Positions 1 through 5,575 of a stretch of DNA of 5,575 nucleotides are shown piece after piece. Location of the stretch: assembly GCA_031272615.1 (NCBI GenBank), contig JAISTL010000319.1, forward strand, positions 1-5,575. The letters run 5' to 3'. Under the pieces are notes generated by a model. The model was not told the DNA's origin and did not search any database. It saw only the letters and a program-made list of their open reading frames with translations. Made by a program: the position numbers and the translations under genes. Position 1 is the first letter of the stretch. Every line of letters starts with the position of its first letter. The DNA is from Methylobacteriaceae bacterium. Its GTDB lineage: Bacteria > Pseudomonadota > Alphaproteobacteria > Rhizobiales > Beijerinckiaceae.

Positions 1-969
1 GGTTACATTCAGCAGCATCAGCACCACCGCCCCGGCAAAATTCACCAAACCGCCCCAAGTGCCGCCCCACAAGCCCTCATGAATCTGCTTGAGCAACCCC
101 GGACCGTTGTTGGGTTTCAATCCATCGGGCGTCACAAACCAATTGTGCACGCCGTCCGCCGCGGCCGCCTGCAGAATGTTCATGCCGCGCATGGAGCGGA
201 CCGAGATGACGCCTTTCATGTCCGCCTCGCGGGAAGCGACATCCAACACCTGAACCAACCCCGAAAGCCCGGGTTGAGTCTGTTGGCGCGGTGCTGGAGG
301 TTGGCTTCCGCCGAAATCGATCAGCAGTGCTGAAAGCGGAATGATGAGCAACAGTGGAAACAGGACGATACCGAACCCGAAATGCCAGCCGAGCAGCGTG
401 TTTTTGATGCGCGGCCACACCAGGAACGGCCCGGAGAGCATCAGGATGACCATGGCGATCGCCGCAATGTCCGGCAGCGCCTTGAGATAGGGAAACAGCA
501 TCATATGGACGCGCTTGGCGGTATCGAAGATATCGCCGGAAGCGGCGGCCGCCGGAGCGCCGCTGGCGATGTCGACCACTTTGGACGACATGGGCGCACC
601 GCGTCCGCCGCTCACCAGAATCATGGTTTTGCCGTCGGGAGAAACCTGCAGCGCCATCGCCTTGCCGTCAGGATCCGCCTCGGTGATGCGCGCTTTCAGG
701 GTTTCGACGTCGAAAGCCGCCCGCTGCTCGTAGACCGACGTGTTGACGATGCCTTCATAGACCGGCTTCAGAGCCAGTATGCCGCCGGTTATCAGCATAA
801 TGGTGAAAACAGGAAACAAAATCAACGCCATCCAGCGATGCGCCACCAACAGAACGGCACGAATCCGTTGCCCGGCGGCGACGAAATTTCCGTGCGTCAC
901 GCGTCGCAGCACATAATAACACGCTACCAGAACAACCAGAATAATACCGATTGATTTTCCGTTCGTCAT
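1..969 (-). CDS. PepSY-associated transmembrane protein (C-terminus beyond window)
   Basis: The frame is open for 323 codons from ATG at 969-967 to the window edge, so only the C-terminal end is missing. The translation has about five hydrophobic helices (roughly residues 5-20, 38-68, 166-185, 194-217 and 304-322) around an extracytoplasmic loop (about 70-150). The order of conserved histidine motifs fits the PepSY-associated TM family (PF03929): HRW at H45 in the first core helix, RVHMMLFP at H155 followed by GPFLVWPR, GWHFGFG at H196, and IHEGLWGG at H297 leading into the last helix. In this family such membrane histidines are thought to bind haem, and relatives include PiuB-like iron-uptake proteins and siderophore-iron reductases, so an inner-membrane redox or iron role is plausible; the substrate cannot be read from sequence. 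The start is supported by a good Shine-Dalgarno sequence. It is transcribed divergently from the GPR-like gene. No cytochrome, TonB receptor or flavoprotein partner is visible in the window. Confidence 0.85.
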   Translation of the reverse strand, partial: MTNGKSIGIILVVLVACYYVLRRVTHGNFVAAGQRIRAVLLVAHRWMALILFPVFTIMLITGGILALKPVYEGIVNTSVYEQRAAFDVETLKARITEADPDGKAMALQVSPDGKTMILVSGGRGAPMSSKVVDIASGAPAAAASGDIFDTAKRVHMMLFPYLKALPDIAAIAMVILMLSGPFLVWPRIKNTLLGWHFGFGIVLFPLLLIIPLSALLIDFGGSQPPAPRQQTQPGLSGLVQVLDVASREADMKGVISVRSMRGMNILQAAAADGVHNWFVTPDGLKPNNGPGLLKQIHEGLWGGTWGGLVNFAGAVVLMLLNVT

Positions 970-974
970 AAGTC

Positions 975-980
975 TCTCCC
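975..980 (-). promoter_or_regulatory. Ribosome binding site of the PepSY-TM gene
   Basis: Read on the minus strand the sequence is GGGAGAGACTTATG, placing a GGGAGA purine tract five bases before the ATG at 969-967. This is a strong Shine-Dalgarno match at suitable spacing and supports this start over others nearby. Confidence 0.7.
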
Positions 981-1004
981 ATGGAATCCTGGCTTGGATG
1001 ACGG

Positions 1005-1033
1005 TTCTATCGCATGGAAAAATATCACGGCAA
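1005..1033 (-). promoter_or_regulatory. Weak candidate promoter for the PepSY-TM gene
   Basis: On the minus strand TTGCCG (1033-1028) is followed after 17 bases by ATAGAA (1010-1005). The -35 element is a fair match to TTGACA, but the -10 element is poor. It lies 36 bases or more upstream of the start codon, in the right place for a divergent promoter. No Fur, Irr or RirA-type operator was recognised by eye. This is a guess from spacing and position only. Confidence 0.2.
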
Positions 1034-1115
1034 TACCGGAAAACAGGAAATATGTAATGGTTTATCGCAGCATCCACCGGCGACATGATTTGTTACACTT
1101 TTCTTTGCCCGTTGA

Positions 1116-1139
1116 GCGCCGGAATCCCGGCGCGTTTTT
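1116..1139 (+). terminator. Orphan intrinsic-terminator-like hairpin
   Basis: GCGCCGG (1116-1122) and CCGGCGC (1127-1133) form a perfect 7-bp G/C stem with a four-base loop AATC. G and then five T (1135-1139) follow on the plus strand. This is the form of a Rho-independent terminator reading left to right. No plus-strand gene lies upstream in the window, because the neighbour on that side is transcribed leftward. It could end a small RNA or an antisense transcript leaving the PepSY gene, or block stray transcription into the large gene. Confidence 0.5.
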
Positions 1140-1181
1140 CGCCAAGTCCACACACCTTGGTTAACAGGTTCGGCGGTCAAA

Positions 1182-1209
1182 GCCGCAAAACACGACGCCG
1201 CAAAACACG
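1182..1209. repeat. 13-bp direct repeat, 15-bp period
   Basis: GCCGCAAAACACG occurs exactly at 1182-1194 and again at 1197-1209, with two bases between. A shorter degenerate relative, GCCAAACACAG, follows at 1209-1219. The period of 15 bp is not an integral helical turn. It may be a pair of protein-binding sites or a chance small duplication; no known operator consensus is recognised. Confidence 0.6.
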
Positions 1210-1254
1210 CCAAACACAGATAGTTTGTTGTTTTTTTTAGTATTTTTCCGGTCG

Positions 1255-1269
1255 TTAACGAAGTTTTAC
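1255..1269 (+). promoter_or_regulatory. Candidate CtrA-binding site (TTAA-N7-TTAC)
   Basis: TTAA at 1255-1258 is followed after exactly seven bases by TTAC at 1266-1269. This is one mismatch from the alphaproteobacterial CtrA consensus TTAA-N7-TTAA. Another TTAAC lies at 1275-1279 in the same A/T-rich stretch. Cell-cycle control of a polar growth gene by CtrA would make biological sense, but the motif is short and A/T-rich DNA produces such matches by chance. Confidence 0.3.
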
Positions 1270-1287
1270 GTTTATTAACAAAAAAGG

Positions 1288-1316
1288 TTTCCAGAGGCGG
1301 CGGGACACTGTAGATT
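1288..1316 (+). promoter_or_regulatory. Weak candidate promoter for the GPR-like gene
   Basis: TTTCCA (1288-1293) and TAGATT (1311-1316) are separated by 17 bases; each matches four of six positions of the housekeeping -35 and -10 consensus. A start near 1323 would leave a leader of about 200 bases containing the hairpin at 1461-1480. The CtrA-like site lies just upstream. Other promoters in the region are equally possible. Confidence 0.2.
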
Positions 1317-1460
1317 AGCGGCGGGGCATTGTATCCGGCAACGGCTGGTACATCCCGCGGGAAAGGCGTCACCCATGTTGTCGCATCCCCCGATGTTTAA
1401 GTTGCGCGTAAGGAAAATTCGGTGTTTGTACGTTCCGGTGGATAAAATAAACAAAAGTAG

Positions 1461-1480
1461 CGCGGCGCATATCCGCCGCG
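1461..1480 (+). other. G/C hairpin in the presumed 5' leader of the GPR-like gene
   Basis: CGCGGCG (1461-1467) pairs perfectly with CGCCGCG (1474-1480) around a six-base loop CATATC, ending 44 bases before the start codon. No T-run follows, so it is not an intrinsic terminator. It could affect mRNA stability or translation, or be a protein-binding palindrome. It does not match a riboswitch that I recognise. Confidence 0.45.
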
Positions 1481-1524
1481 GTGTTGTGTGCCCCGAGTGT
1501 GTAGCGTAGTTTCAGAGTTGAACC

Positions 1525-4500
1525 ATGGCAGTGAACCAAACGAAACTCGATGAGCCTGTAAGTGCGGATTTGGATCCCGAAACCGGTGTTCCGAACACGC
1601 CGGTTGCCGAACCGGGCAGCGGCTCGTCTATTGATGAAGCCGCGACTCCACCCGTCGACTCCGCCGATGAACTCCTTTCCGGCATCAAGCCGGACACCGA
1701 AACGCCTTTTGACAGCGGCACCCGATTTGAAGACCTCGACCTGGAAAAAGACCTGCTGAAAATCGAGGATGATTTCATCAACGGACTGAAGGCTGCCAAC
1801 GAGCGGGACGCGGCCTCCGCGGCGGGAGAAGCCGCCGCCGGCACATCCGCCGCGACGATGAAGAAAAACCGCCCGGGGTTGGGTTTCCAAGCGACCCGCA
1901 GCGATGCACCCACCGGCATTCCCGCCGGTCTCAAAACTCCCGCCGCCCAACAGAAACTGACATTTCCACATGTGGTGACGACTCCCGCCAATGACGACCG
2001 CGCCGACGCGCTGCTGTTCGCCGGTTCCGGCACGTCTTCGCCCTCGCGCTGGCCCTATGTGACCGCCACGGTGTTTTCGGTGCTCTGGGTCGGCGCCCTG
2101 GCGGCATGGTTCTTCGATCGGTTTGCCGTTGACGGTATCTCCGGACTGCTGGCGTCTCTTTCGACCGGTATTATGGATTATCCCGTACTGGCTCTGGGCT
2201 CAGCCGGCATCATCGTCCCGGTTCTGTTTTTCTACGCCGTTGCTACGCTCATGGTACGTTCGCGGGAATTGAAAATCGTCTCCCGCGCTGTGTTCGAGGT
2301 GGCGGGCAAACTGTCACAACCGGACAAATTCTCCTCCGATGCCGTGATGTCGGTGTCGCAAATCGTCCGCCGCGAAGTCGCCGCCATCGGCGACGGCGTC
2401 GAACGGGCCCTGGCCAGGGCCGGAGAACTGGAAACCCTGGTGCGCAGCGAAATCTCAACGTTGGAGCGCGCCTATTCCGACAATGAAATCCGTATCCGCG
2501 CTCTGATTGACGAACTCGTTACCCAACGTGAATCCATCATTCTCAATGCCGAGCGGGCAAAGAACGCCATCAGCGGCGCCCACCAGGGCCTGGCAAAAGA
2601 TTTGGAAAATGCTGCGGACCGCGTCGTCAACGCCATGACTCAAGCCGGCGACAAGGTAACCGAAGCGCTTGAGAGCCGCGGCGAGACCATTACCGTTTCT
2701 CTCGGCCACGCCGGTGAAAAGATCATCAGCGACATGCATGACCGGGGCGTTGAGCTTGTGGACAAACTGGGCCAGCGCAGCGACGCCTTCCAGACAGACC
2801 TGGTGGCCATCGGCAACACCATCACTTCGTCCCTTTCCGCCAAGTCTGACGAAATCCGCACAGACCTGGTAGCCATCGGCGACACCATCACTTCGTCCCT
2901 TTCCGCCAAGTCTGACGAAATCCGCGGCTCGTTCATCGAAACCGCAAAGAACCTGGAAAACAGTTTTGCCGAGCGCGGCGTCGAAATCGCCGACAGGATT
3001 TCCCACTCCAATGATGACATTTCGGTTTCCGTCGACGCCATGGTGAACAACCTGGTGGAGCGCGGCCGCGAACTGTGTGACTCCTTTGAAACCACCGCCA
3101 GATCCGTGGAACAGCGGCTGTCTGACCGCGGCCGTGAAATCACCGACACCCTTTCCAAAACCGGCGAACAGGTCACCGGCGACATCGCCCGTCACGGCGT
3201 CGAGGTCTGCGACCAGATGGAAAAGAGCAGCCGGGATATCGGCATCCAAATCGGTCTTTCCGGACAGGAAATCCAGATTCACCTCGAAGACCTCATCCGC
3301 GGCACCGACGAACTGTTTGTACAACGGGTCGACTCCATGGCATCCCGTGTTGAGGCTGCCAGCCGGAGCGTCGATGAAGCCATCACGGCCAACGGCGATG
3401 CCTTGGAGGCCCGCTTGAAGTCCGTCGCCGATATGGTGTCCACGACCGTTGCCGGCGGTATCGACGATTTGCAGGCTTCTCTCACCACCCACGAGAAGGA
3501 ATTTGCCTCGATTCTCGACACCCATCTGCTGACGGTCTCCGACAAGCTCGGCAAGACGGAAGCCGAATTCATCGCCGCCGTTTCCGATCAGTCTGAACGG
3601 GCGAAATCGTCTCTGGATAACGTTATCAACGCCTTCGCCCAAACGCTGGATTCCCGCGCCGAAGCACTGGCCAACACCCTCGGCGGCAAACTCACCTTGT
3701 TTGCCTCGTCGATTTCCCGCGGCGGCGAAATGGCGGAACGCTTGTCCGACAATCTGCTGACAGTTTCCGAATCCATCACCGTCAACCTGGCCGATCTCGA
3801 TCGCACCGTGACGGTACAGGGCAAGCATTTGGCCGACACTCTCAATGATCGGACCAAGGCCGCCATGGATATGATCAAGACTCAGCTGAACGCCGTGGAG
3901 CAGCAAGCTGCCCGCAGCGCAGCCGATCTCTCCGGCGGCTTCGACAGCCTGCTCACCCGGGTCGACGACGCCCTGGATACCCGTGCCAACGCGCTCAATG
4001 AGGCGATTGTCGCACGCACCAGCGAGATGGCGCGCGTCATGGCCGAAGGCGGCCGCGAAGTGGCCAACGCCCTTGAAACCCGTGTCGAACAACTCACCAA
4101 GACCATCAGCTTCAAGAGCGACGCCCTCGGCCAGAACATCATGGCCAAGGCGGAGGAAATCAATCGCGTTCTGGAACGCCGGGCGCAGGAAATCTCCGAC
4201 AATATGGATATTTCGGCGCAGAACTTTGAACAGCGTATCCTCGTGCCCATGGAGAGAATTTCCTCGACCATGGACGAGCGCAGCACCAGCATCTCCGCTG
4301 ATATCAACAACCGTATCATTACCCTTTCCAACGTATTTGACGTCAAGGGGCGCGGCCTTGTCGAAGACATCGACAAGAATCTGAAAGAGGCCAATCGTAT
4401 ATTCAACGTCGGCAGCAGTACGCTGATCACCGACCTGACGACACGCATCACCGAGATCTCCGAAACCTTCGACACCGGCGCGGAAAAGGTTTCCGGCAAG

Positions 4501-5575
4501 CTGGGCGAACATATTTCAACCATGGCCTACCTGCTGGATCAGCGGGCCGGCAACATCCTCTCCTCGCTTGGCGAACGCATGAACGAAATCAACGGGATGC
4601 TGGCCCGTGAAGGCACAACCCTCATCGACTCCATCGAAAAGCGGTCCCGTGAATTTGCCGACGTCTATTCCAATTCCTGCCAGACTCTCGGGGCATCGGT
4701 GGAACTGGGAGCTGAAAAGGCCTCGCAGCTGCTGCTCTCCACCAACGACCGCATTCGCGGCGAAGTGGCGGGTGTGTTGGACCGTGTCCAGGAAGCCAAC
4801 CACGTTCTGCAGCATGTCATCAACAGCGCCGGCGGCAACCTCAAGTCCGTGGAAAGCAATCTCGCCGGACGCGTCCGCCAAATCGACACGCTGCTCACTG
4901 CAGTGGCCACCCATACCGGGCAGGCCGCGGCGCGGGTCAGCGAGCAGACCGAAGCGCTCAACGTTGTCGCCTCCGGCGTTATCCAGCAGGCATCGGCTCT
5001 TGCCGACAGTCTGGACGAACGTTGCGACCGGCTGGCATCCAACACCCAATCCCAGGTGAGCGCCATGAACTCGCTGCTGGAAGACTTCGAGCAGCTTGAA
5101 CACAGGCTCAACGAGTCACTGGTGGAACGCCAGAACGCCATCGAGGAACTGCTGGCCGGCATGGGTGAGCGGTCGACGAGCATTCAAAACGCCGCCCGTT
5201 CGCTGGAAATGGTTGCGGACAATTCCCTGCGCTCGGTACAGCAGAAGGCGCAGGATATCAGCGCCCTGATCGAGCATTCTTCCACGTCGACAACCGATGC
5301 CATCTCCCAGCAGTTTGAGCTGGTCCGCCAGGCGACCAACGAGGAAAGCCGCCACACCGCCGCGGCGCTGCGTGAGGCATATCTGGAAGCGGCTCAAGAG
5401 ATGAACCAGGCCGTCGGCAACGCCACTGCGGAATTCCGCAACACGTTGAATTCACTGCGTGCCATGACCTCGCAGATCCGCGAGCAACTGGATGCGACCC
5501 GCGCCGAACTGCAGCAGGGCCTGTTGCAACTGCCGGAGGAAACCGCGGAAACCACCGCCAATATGCGGCGCGTCG
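1525..5575 (+). CDS. Growth Pole Ring (GPR)-family giant apolipoprotein-like membrane protein (C-terminus beyond window)
   Basis: The frame is open for 1,350 codons from ATG 1525 to the window edge. A TGA at 1519-1521 is in frame just upstream, so translation cannot begin earlier; the Shine-Dalgarno is weak (AGAG at 1514-1517). Residues 1-150 are acidic, Pro/Ala/Ser-rich and probably disordered. A PANDDR element (154-159) precedes two membrane helices (about 177-197 and 220-243). Then comes a conserved juxtamembrane block, including VERALARAGELE (292-303) and LERAYSDNEIRIRALIDEL (313-331), which I recognise from Rhizobiales GPR proteins. The rest is hendecad-repeat helix with no Trp after W195. 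The last residues, LPEETAETTANMRR (1336-1349), resemble a conserved C-terminal GPR segment. A. tumefaciens GPR (about 2,100 residues) forms a ring at the growing pole and is needed for polar growth; the same role is inferred here. Databases often call homologues kinesin-like, apolipoprotein A1/A4/E-like or hypothetical. Family assignment is from memory of motifs, not a search. Confidence 0.82.
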   Translation, partial: MAVNQTKLDEPVSADLDPETGVPNTPVAEPGSGSSIDEAATPPVDSADELLSGIKPDTETPFDSGTRFEDLDLEKDLLKIEDDFINGLKAANERDAASAAGEAAAGTSAATMKKNRPGLGFQATRSDAPTGIPAGLKTPAAQQKLTFPHVVTTPANDDRADALLFAGSGTSSPSRWPYVTATVFSVLWVGALAAWFFDRFAVDGISGLLASLSTGIMDYPVLALGSAGIIVPVLFFYAVATLMVRSRELKIVSRAVFEVAGKLSQPDKFSSDAVMSVSQIVRREVAAIGDGVERALARAGELETLVRSEISTLERAYSDNEIRIRALIDELVTQRESIILNAERAKNAISGAHQGLAKDLENAADRVVNAMTQAGDKVTEALESRGETITVSLGHAGEKIISDMHDRGVELVDKLGQRSDAFQTDLVAIGNTITSSLSAKSDEIRTDLVAIGDTITSSLSAKSDEIRGSFIETAKNLENSFAERGVEIADRISHSNDDISVSVDAMVNNLVERGRELCDSFETTARSVEQRLSDRGREITDTLSKTGEQVTGDIARHGVEVCDQMEKSSRDIGIQIGLSGQEIQIHLEDLIRGTDELFVQRVDSMASRVEAASRSVDEAITANGDALEARLKSVADMVSTTVAGGIDDLQASLTTHEKEFASILDTHLLTVSDKLGKTEAEFIAAVSDQSERAKSSLDNVINAFAQTLDSRAEALANTLGGKLTLFASSISRGGEMAERLSDNLLTVSESITVNLADLDRTVTVQGKHLADTLNDRTKAAMDMIKTQLNAVEQQAARSAADLSGGFDSLLTRVDDALDTRANALNEAIVARTSEMARVMAEGGREVANALETRVEQLTKTISFKSDALGQNIMAKAEEINRVLERRAQEISDNMDISAQNFEQRILVPMERISSTMDERSTSISADINNRIITLSNVFDVKGRGLVEDIDKNLKEANRIFNVGSSTLITDLTTRITEISETFDTGAEKVSGKLGEHISTMAYLLDQRAGNILSSLGERMNEINGMLAREGTTLIDSIEKRSREFADVYSNSCQTLGASVELGAEKASQLLLSTNDRIRGEVAGVLDRVQEANHVLQHVINSAGGNLKSVESNLAGRVRQIDTLLTAVATHTGQAAARVSEQTEALNVVASGVIQQASALADSLDERCDRLASNTQSQVSAMNSLLEDFEQLEHRLNESLVERQNAIEELLAGMGERSTSIQNAARSLEMVADNSLRSVQQKAQDISALIEHSSTSTTDAISQQFELVRQATNEESRHTAAALREAYLEAAQEMNQAVGNATAEFRNTLNSLRAMTSQIREQLDATRAELQQGLLQLPEETAETTANMRRV
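2641..3288 (+). repeat. Hendecad (11-residue) repeat array, N-terminal part of the rod
   Basis: Residues 373-493 divide exactly into 11 units of 11 residues, for example QAGDKVTEALE, SRGETITVSLG, HAGEKIISDMH, DRGVELVDKLG. Residues 512-588 give seven more, for example ERGRELCDSFE, DRGREITDTLS, RHGVEVCDQME. Unit position 3 is mostly Gly, Ser or Ala, and positions 6 and 10 are hydrophobic, a 3-4-4 spacing. The 18 residues between the two runs (494-511) equal one hendecad plus one heptad, shifting the register by seven. Confidence 0.8.
2794..2925 (+). repeat. 66-bp near-perfect tandem duplication (22 residues, two hendecads)
   Basis: Bases 2794-2859 and 2860-2925 are adjacent copies of one 66-bp unit differing at only two bases (G/A in a silent Val codon, A/G giving Asn to Asp). 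Each encodes 22 residues starting TDLVAIG and ending SAKSDEIR (424-445 and 446-467), in frame. The length equals exactly two hendecads, so the coil register is preserved. The high identity suggests a recent duplication, or ongoing homogenisation. Confidence 0.95.
3979..4734 (+). repeat. Uninterrupted hendecad array, central rod
   Basis: Residues 819-1070 follow an 11-residue register with no insertion or deletion, about 23 units. Early units include ARTSEMARVMA, EGGREVANALE and AKAEEINRVLE; later ones (framed one residue earlier) include TTRITEISETF, DTGAEKVSGKL, DQRAGNILSSL and GERMNEINGML. In the later framing, positions 7 and 11 are almost always Ile, Leu, Val, Phe or Met, and position 4 is small or hydrophobic. 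This is a right-handed coiled-coil or amphipathic 11/3-type helix pattern, not a heptad one. DNA identity between units is low, so these are old repeats. Confidence 0.8.

Larger units (their letters stand above)
970..1524. other. Divergent intergenic region, no convincing gene
   Basis: These 555 bases separate the two divergent genes. Neither strand shows a convincing protein: open frames are short, lack good ribosome binding sites and run through the repeats. From left to right it holds the PepSY gene leader, a terminator-like hairpin (1116-1139), a 13-bp direct repeat (1182-1209), an A/T-rich stretch (about 1211-1290) with a CtrA-like site, a palindrome TCCCGCGGGA at 1353-1362, and a hairpin at 1461-1480 close to the large gene. 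It is longer than needed for two simple promoters, so a small RNA or complex regulation is possible but unproven. Confidence 0.6.

Noticed and set aside
382..954. Plus-strand open frame of 190 codons opposite the PepSY-TM gene
   Set aside because: Rich in His, Arg and Gln with no hydrophobic core. The minus-strand frame over the same bases has the membrane helices and conserved histidine motifs, so this is a shadow.
1211..1240. Possible second terminator: CAAAC/GTTTG stem followed by a T-rich run
   Set aside because: The stem has only five pairs, mostly A-T, with a seven-base loop, and the T-run does not directly abut it. It is better explained as part of the A/T-rich promoter region.
1025..1372. 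Minus-strand open frame of 115 codons in the intergenic region, with a Cys/Ala-rich hydrophobic stretch
   Set aside because: No good ribosome binding site. The Cys/Ala-rich part is simply the translated 13-bp direct repeat, and the frame crosses the terminator-like hairpin and A/T-rich promoter region. No recognisable domain.
1369..2033. Overlapping minus-strand open frames of 173 and 200 codons across the start of the GPR-like gene
   Set aside because: They are Gly/Arg- or Ser/Ala-rich mirrors of the acidic, Pro/Ala-rich N-terminus, without a ribosome binding site or known motif.
2455..4512. Very long open frame on the minus strand (685 codons) opposite the GPR-like gene
   Set aside because: Its codons are exactly in phase with the sense codons, so a stop appears only where the sense gene uses TTA, CTA or TCA. 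These codons are rare here, and the frame ends at a sense TCA (Ser311). The plus-strand reading has membrane helices, conserved motifs and clean hendecads, while the minus-strand product is only the mirror of those repeats.
4516..5103. Second minus-strand open frame (195 codons) continuing the first
   Set aside because: It is the same codon-phase shadow, separated from the previous one by a single sense TCA codon at 4516-4518.

Overview
The window looks like chromosomal DNA from an alphaproteobacterium, most likely Hyphomicrobiales (Rhizobiales) or a close relative. The main reason is the large plus-strand gene. It carries the conserved elements of the Growth Pole Ring (GPR) family, the giant apolipoprotein-like proteins of polar-growing Rhizobiales (described in Agrobacterium tumefaciens as Atu1348, about 2,100 residues). 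Coding third positions are rich in G and C. No mobile element, CRISPR array, tRNA or rRNA is visible.

Layout: two divergent genes run off opposite ends of the window, separated by about 555 bases of non-coding DNA. On the minus strand (969 down to 1) is a PepSY-associated transmembrane protein missing only its C-terminus, a probable inner-membrane haem/iron-linked or reductase-type protein. On the plus strand (1525 to beyond 5575) is the first 1,350 residues of the GPR-like protein: a disordered acidic N-terminus, two membrane helices, a conserved juxtamembrane block, and then about 1,000 residues of helical repeat.

The intergenic region holds an orphan terminator-like hairpin pointing along the plus strand, a 13-bp direct repeat at 15-bp spacing, an A/T-rich stretch with a CtrA-like TTAA-N7-TTAC site, a weak promoter candidate, and a strong hairpin in the presumed 5' leader of the GPR-like gene.

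The most informative structure is inside the GPR-like protein. Its rod is built of 11-residue (hendecad) repeats with hydrophobic spacing 3-4-4. They run in long uninterrupted registers (residues 373-493, 512-588 and 819-1070), and the first two are offset by one 7-residue step. Two of these units have been duplicated recently as a 66-bp tandem repeat (64 of 66 bases identical). This shows directly how such a rod lengthens by 22-residue steps, as in exchangeable apolipoproteins. The two genes have no obvious functional link beyond sharing the divergent intergenic region. I do not see a new multi-gene system here.
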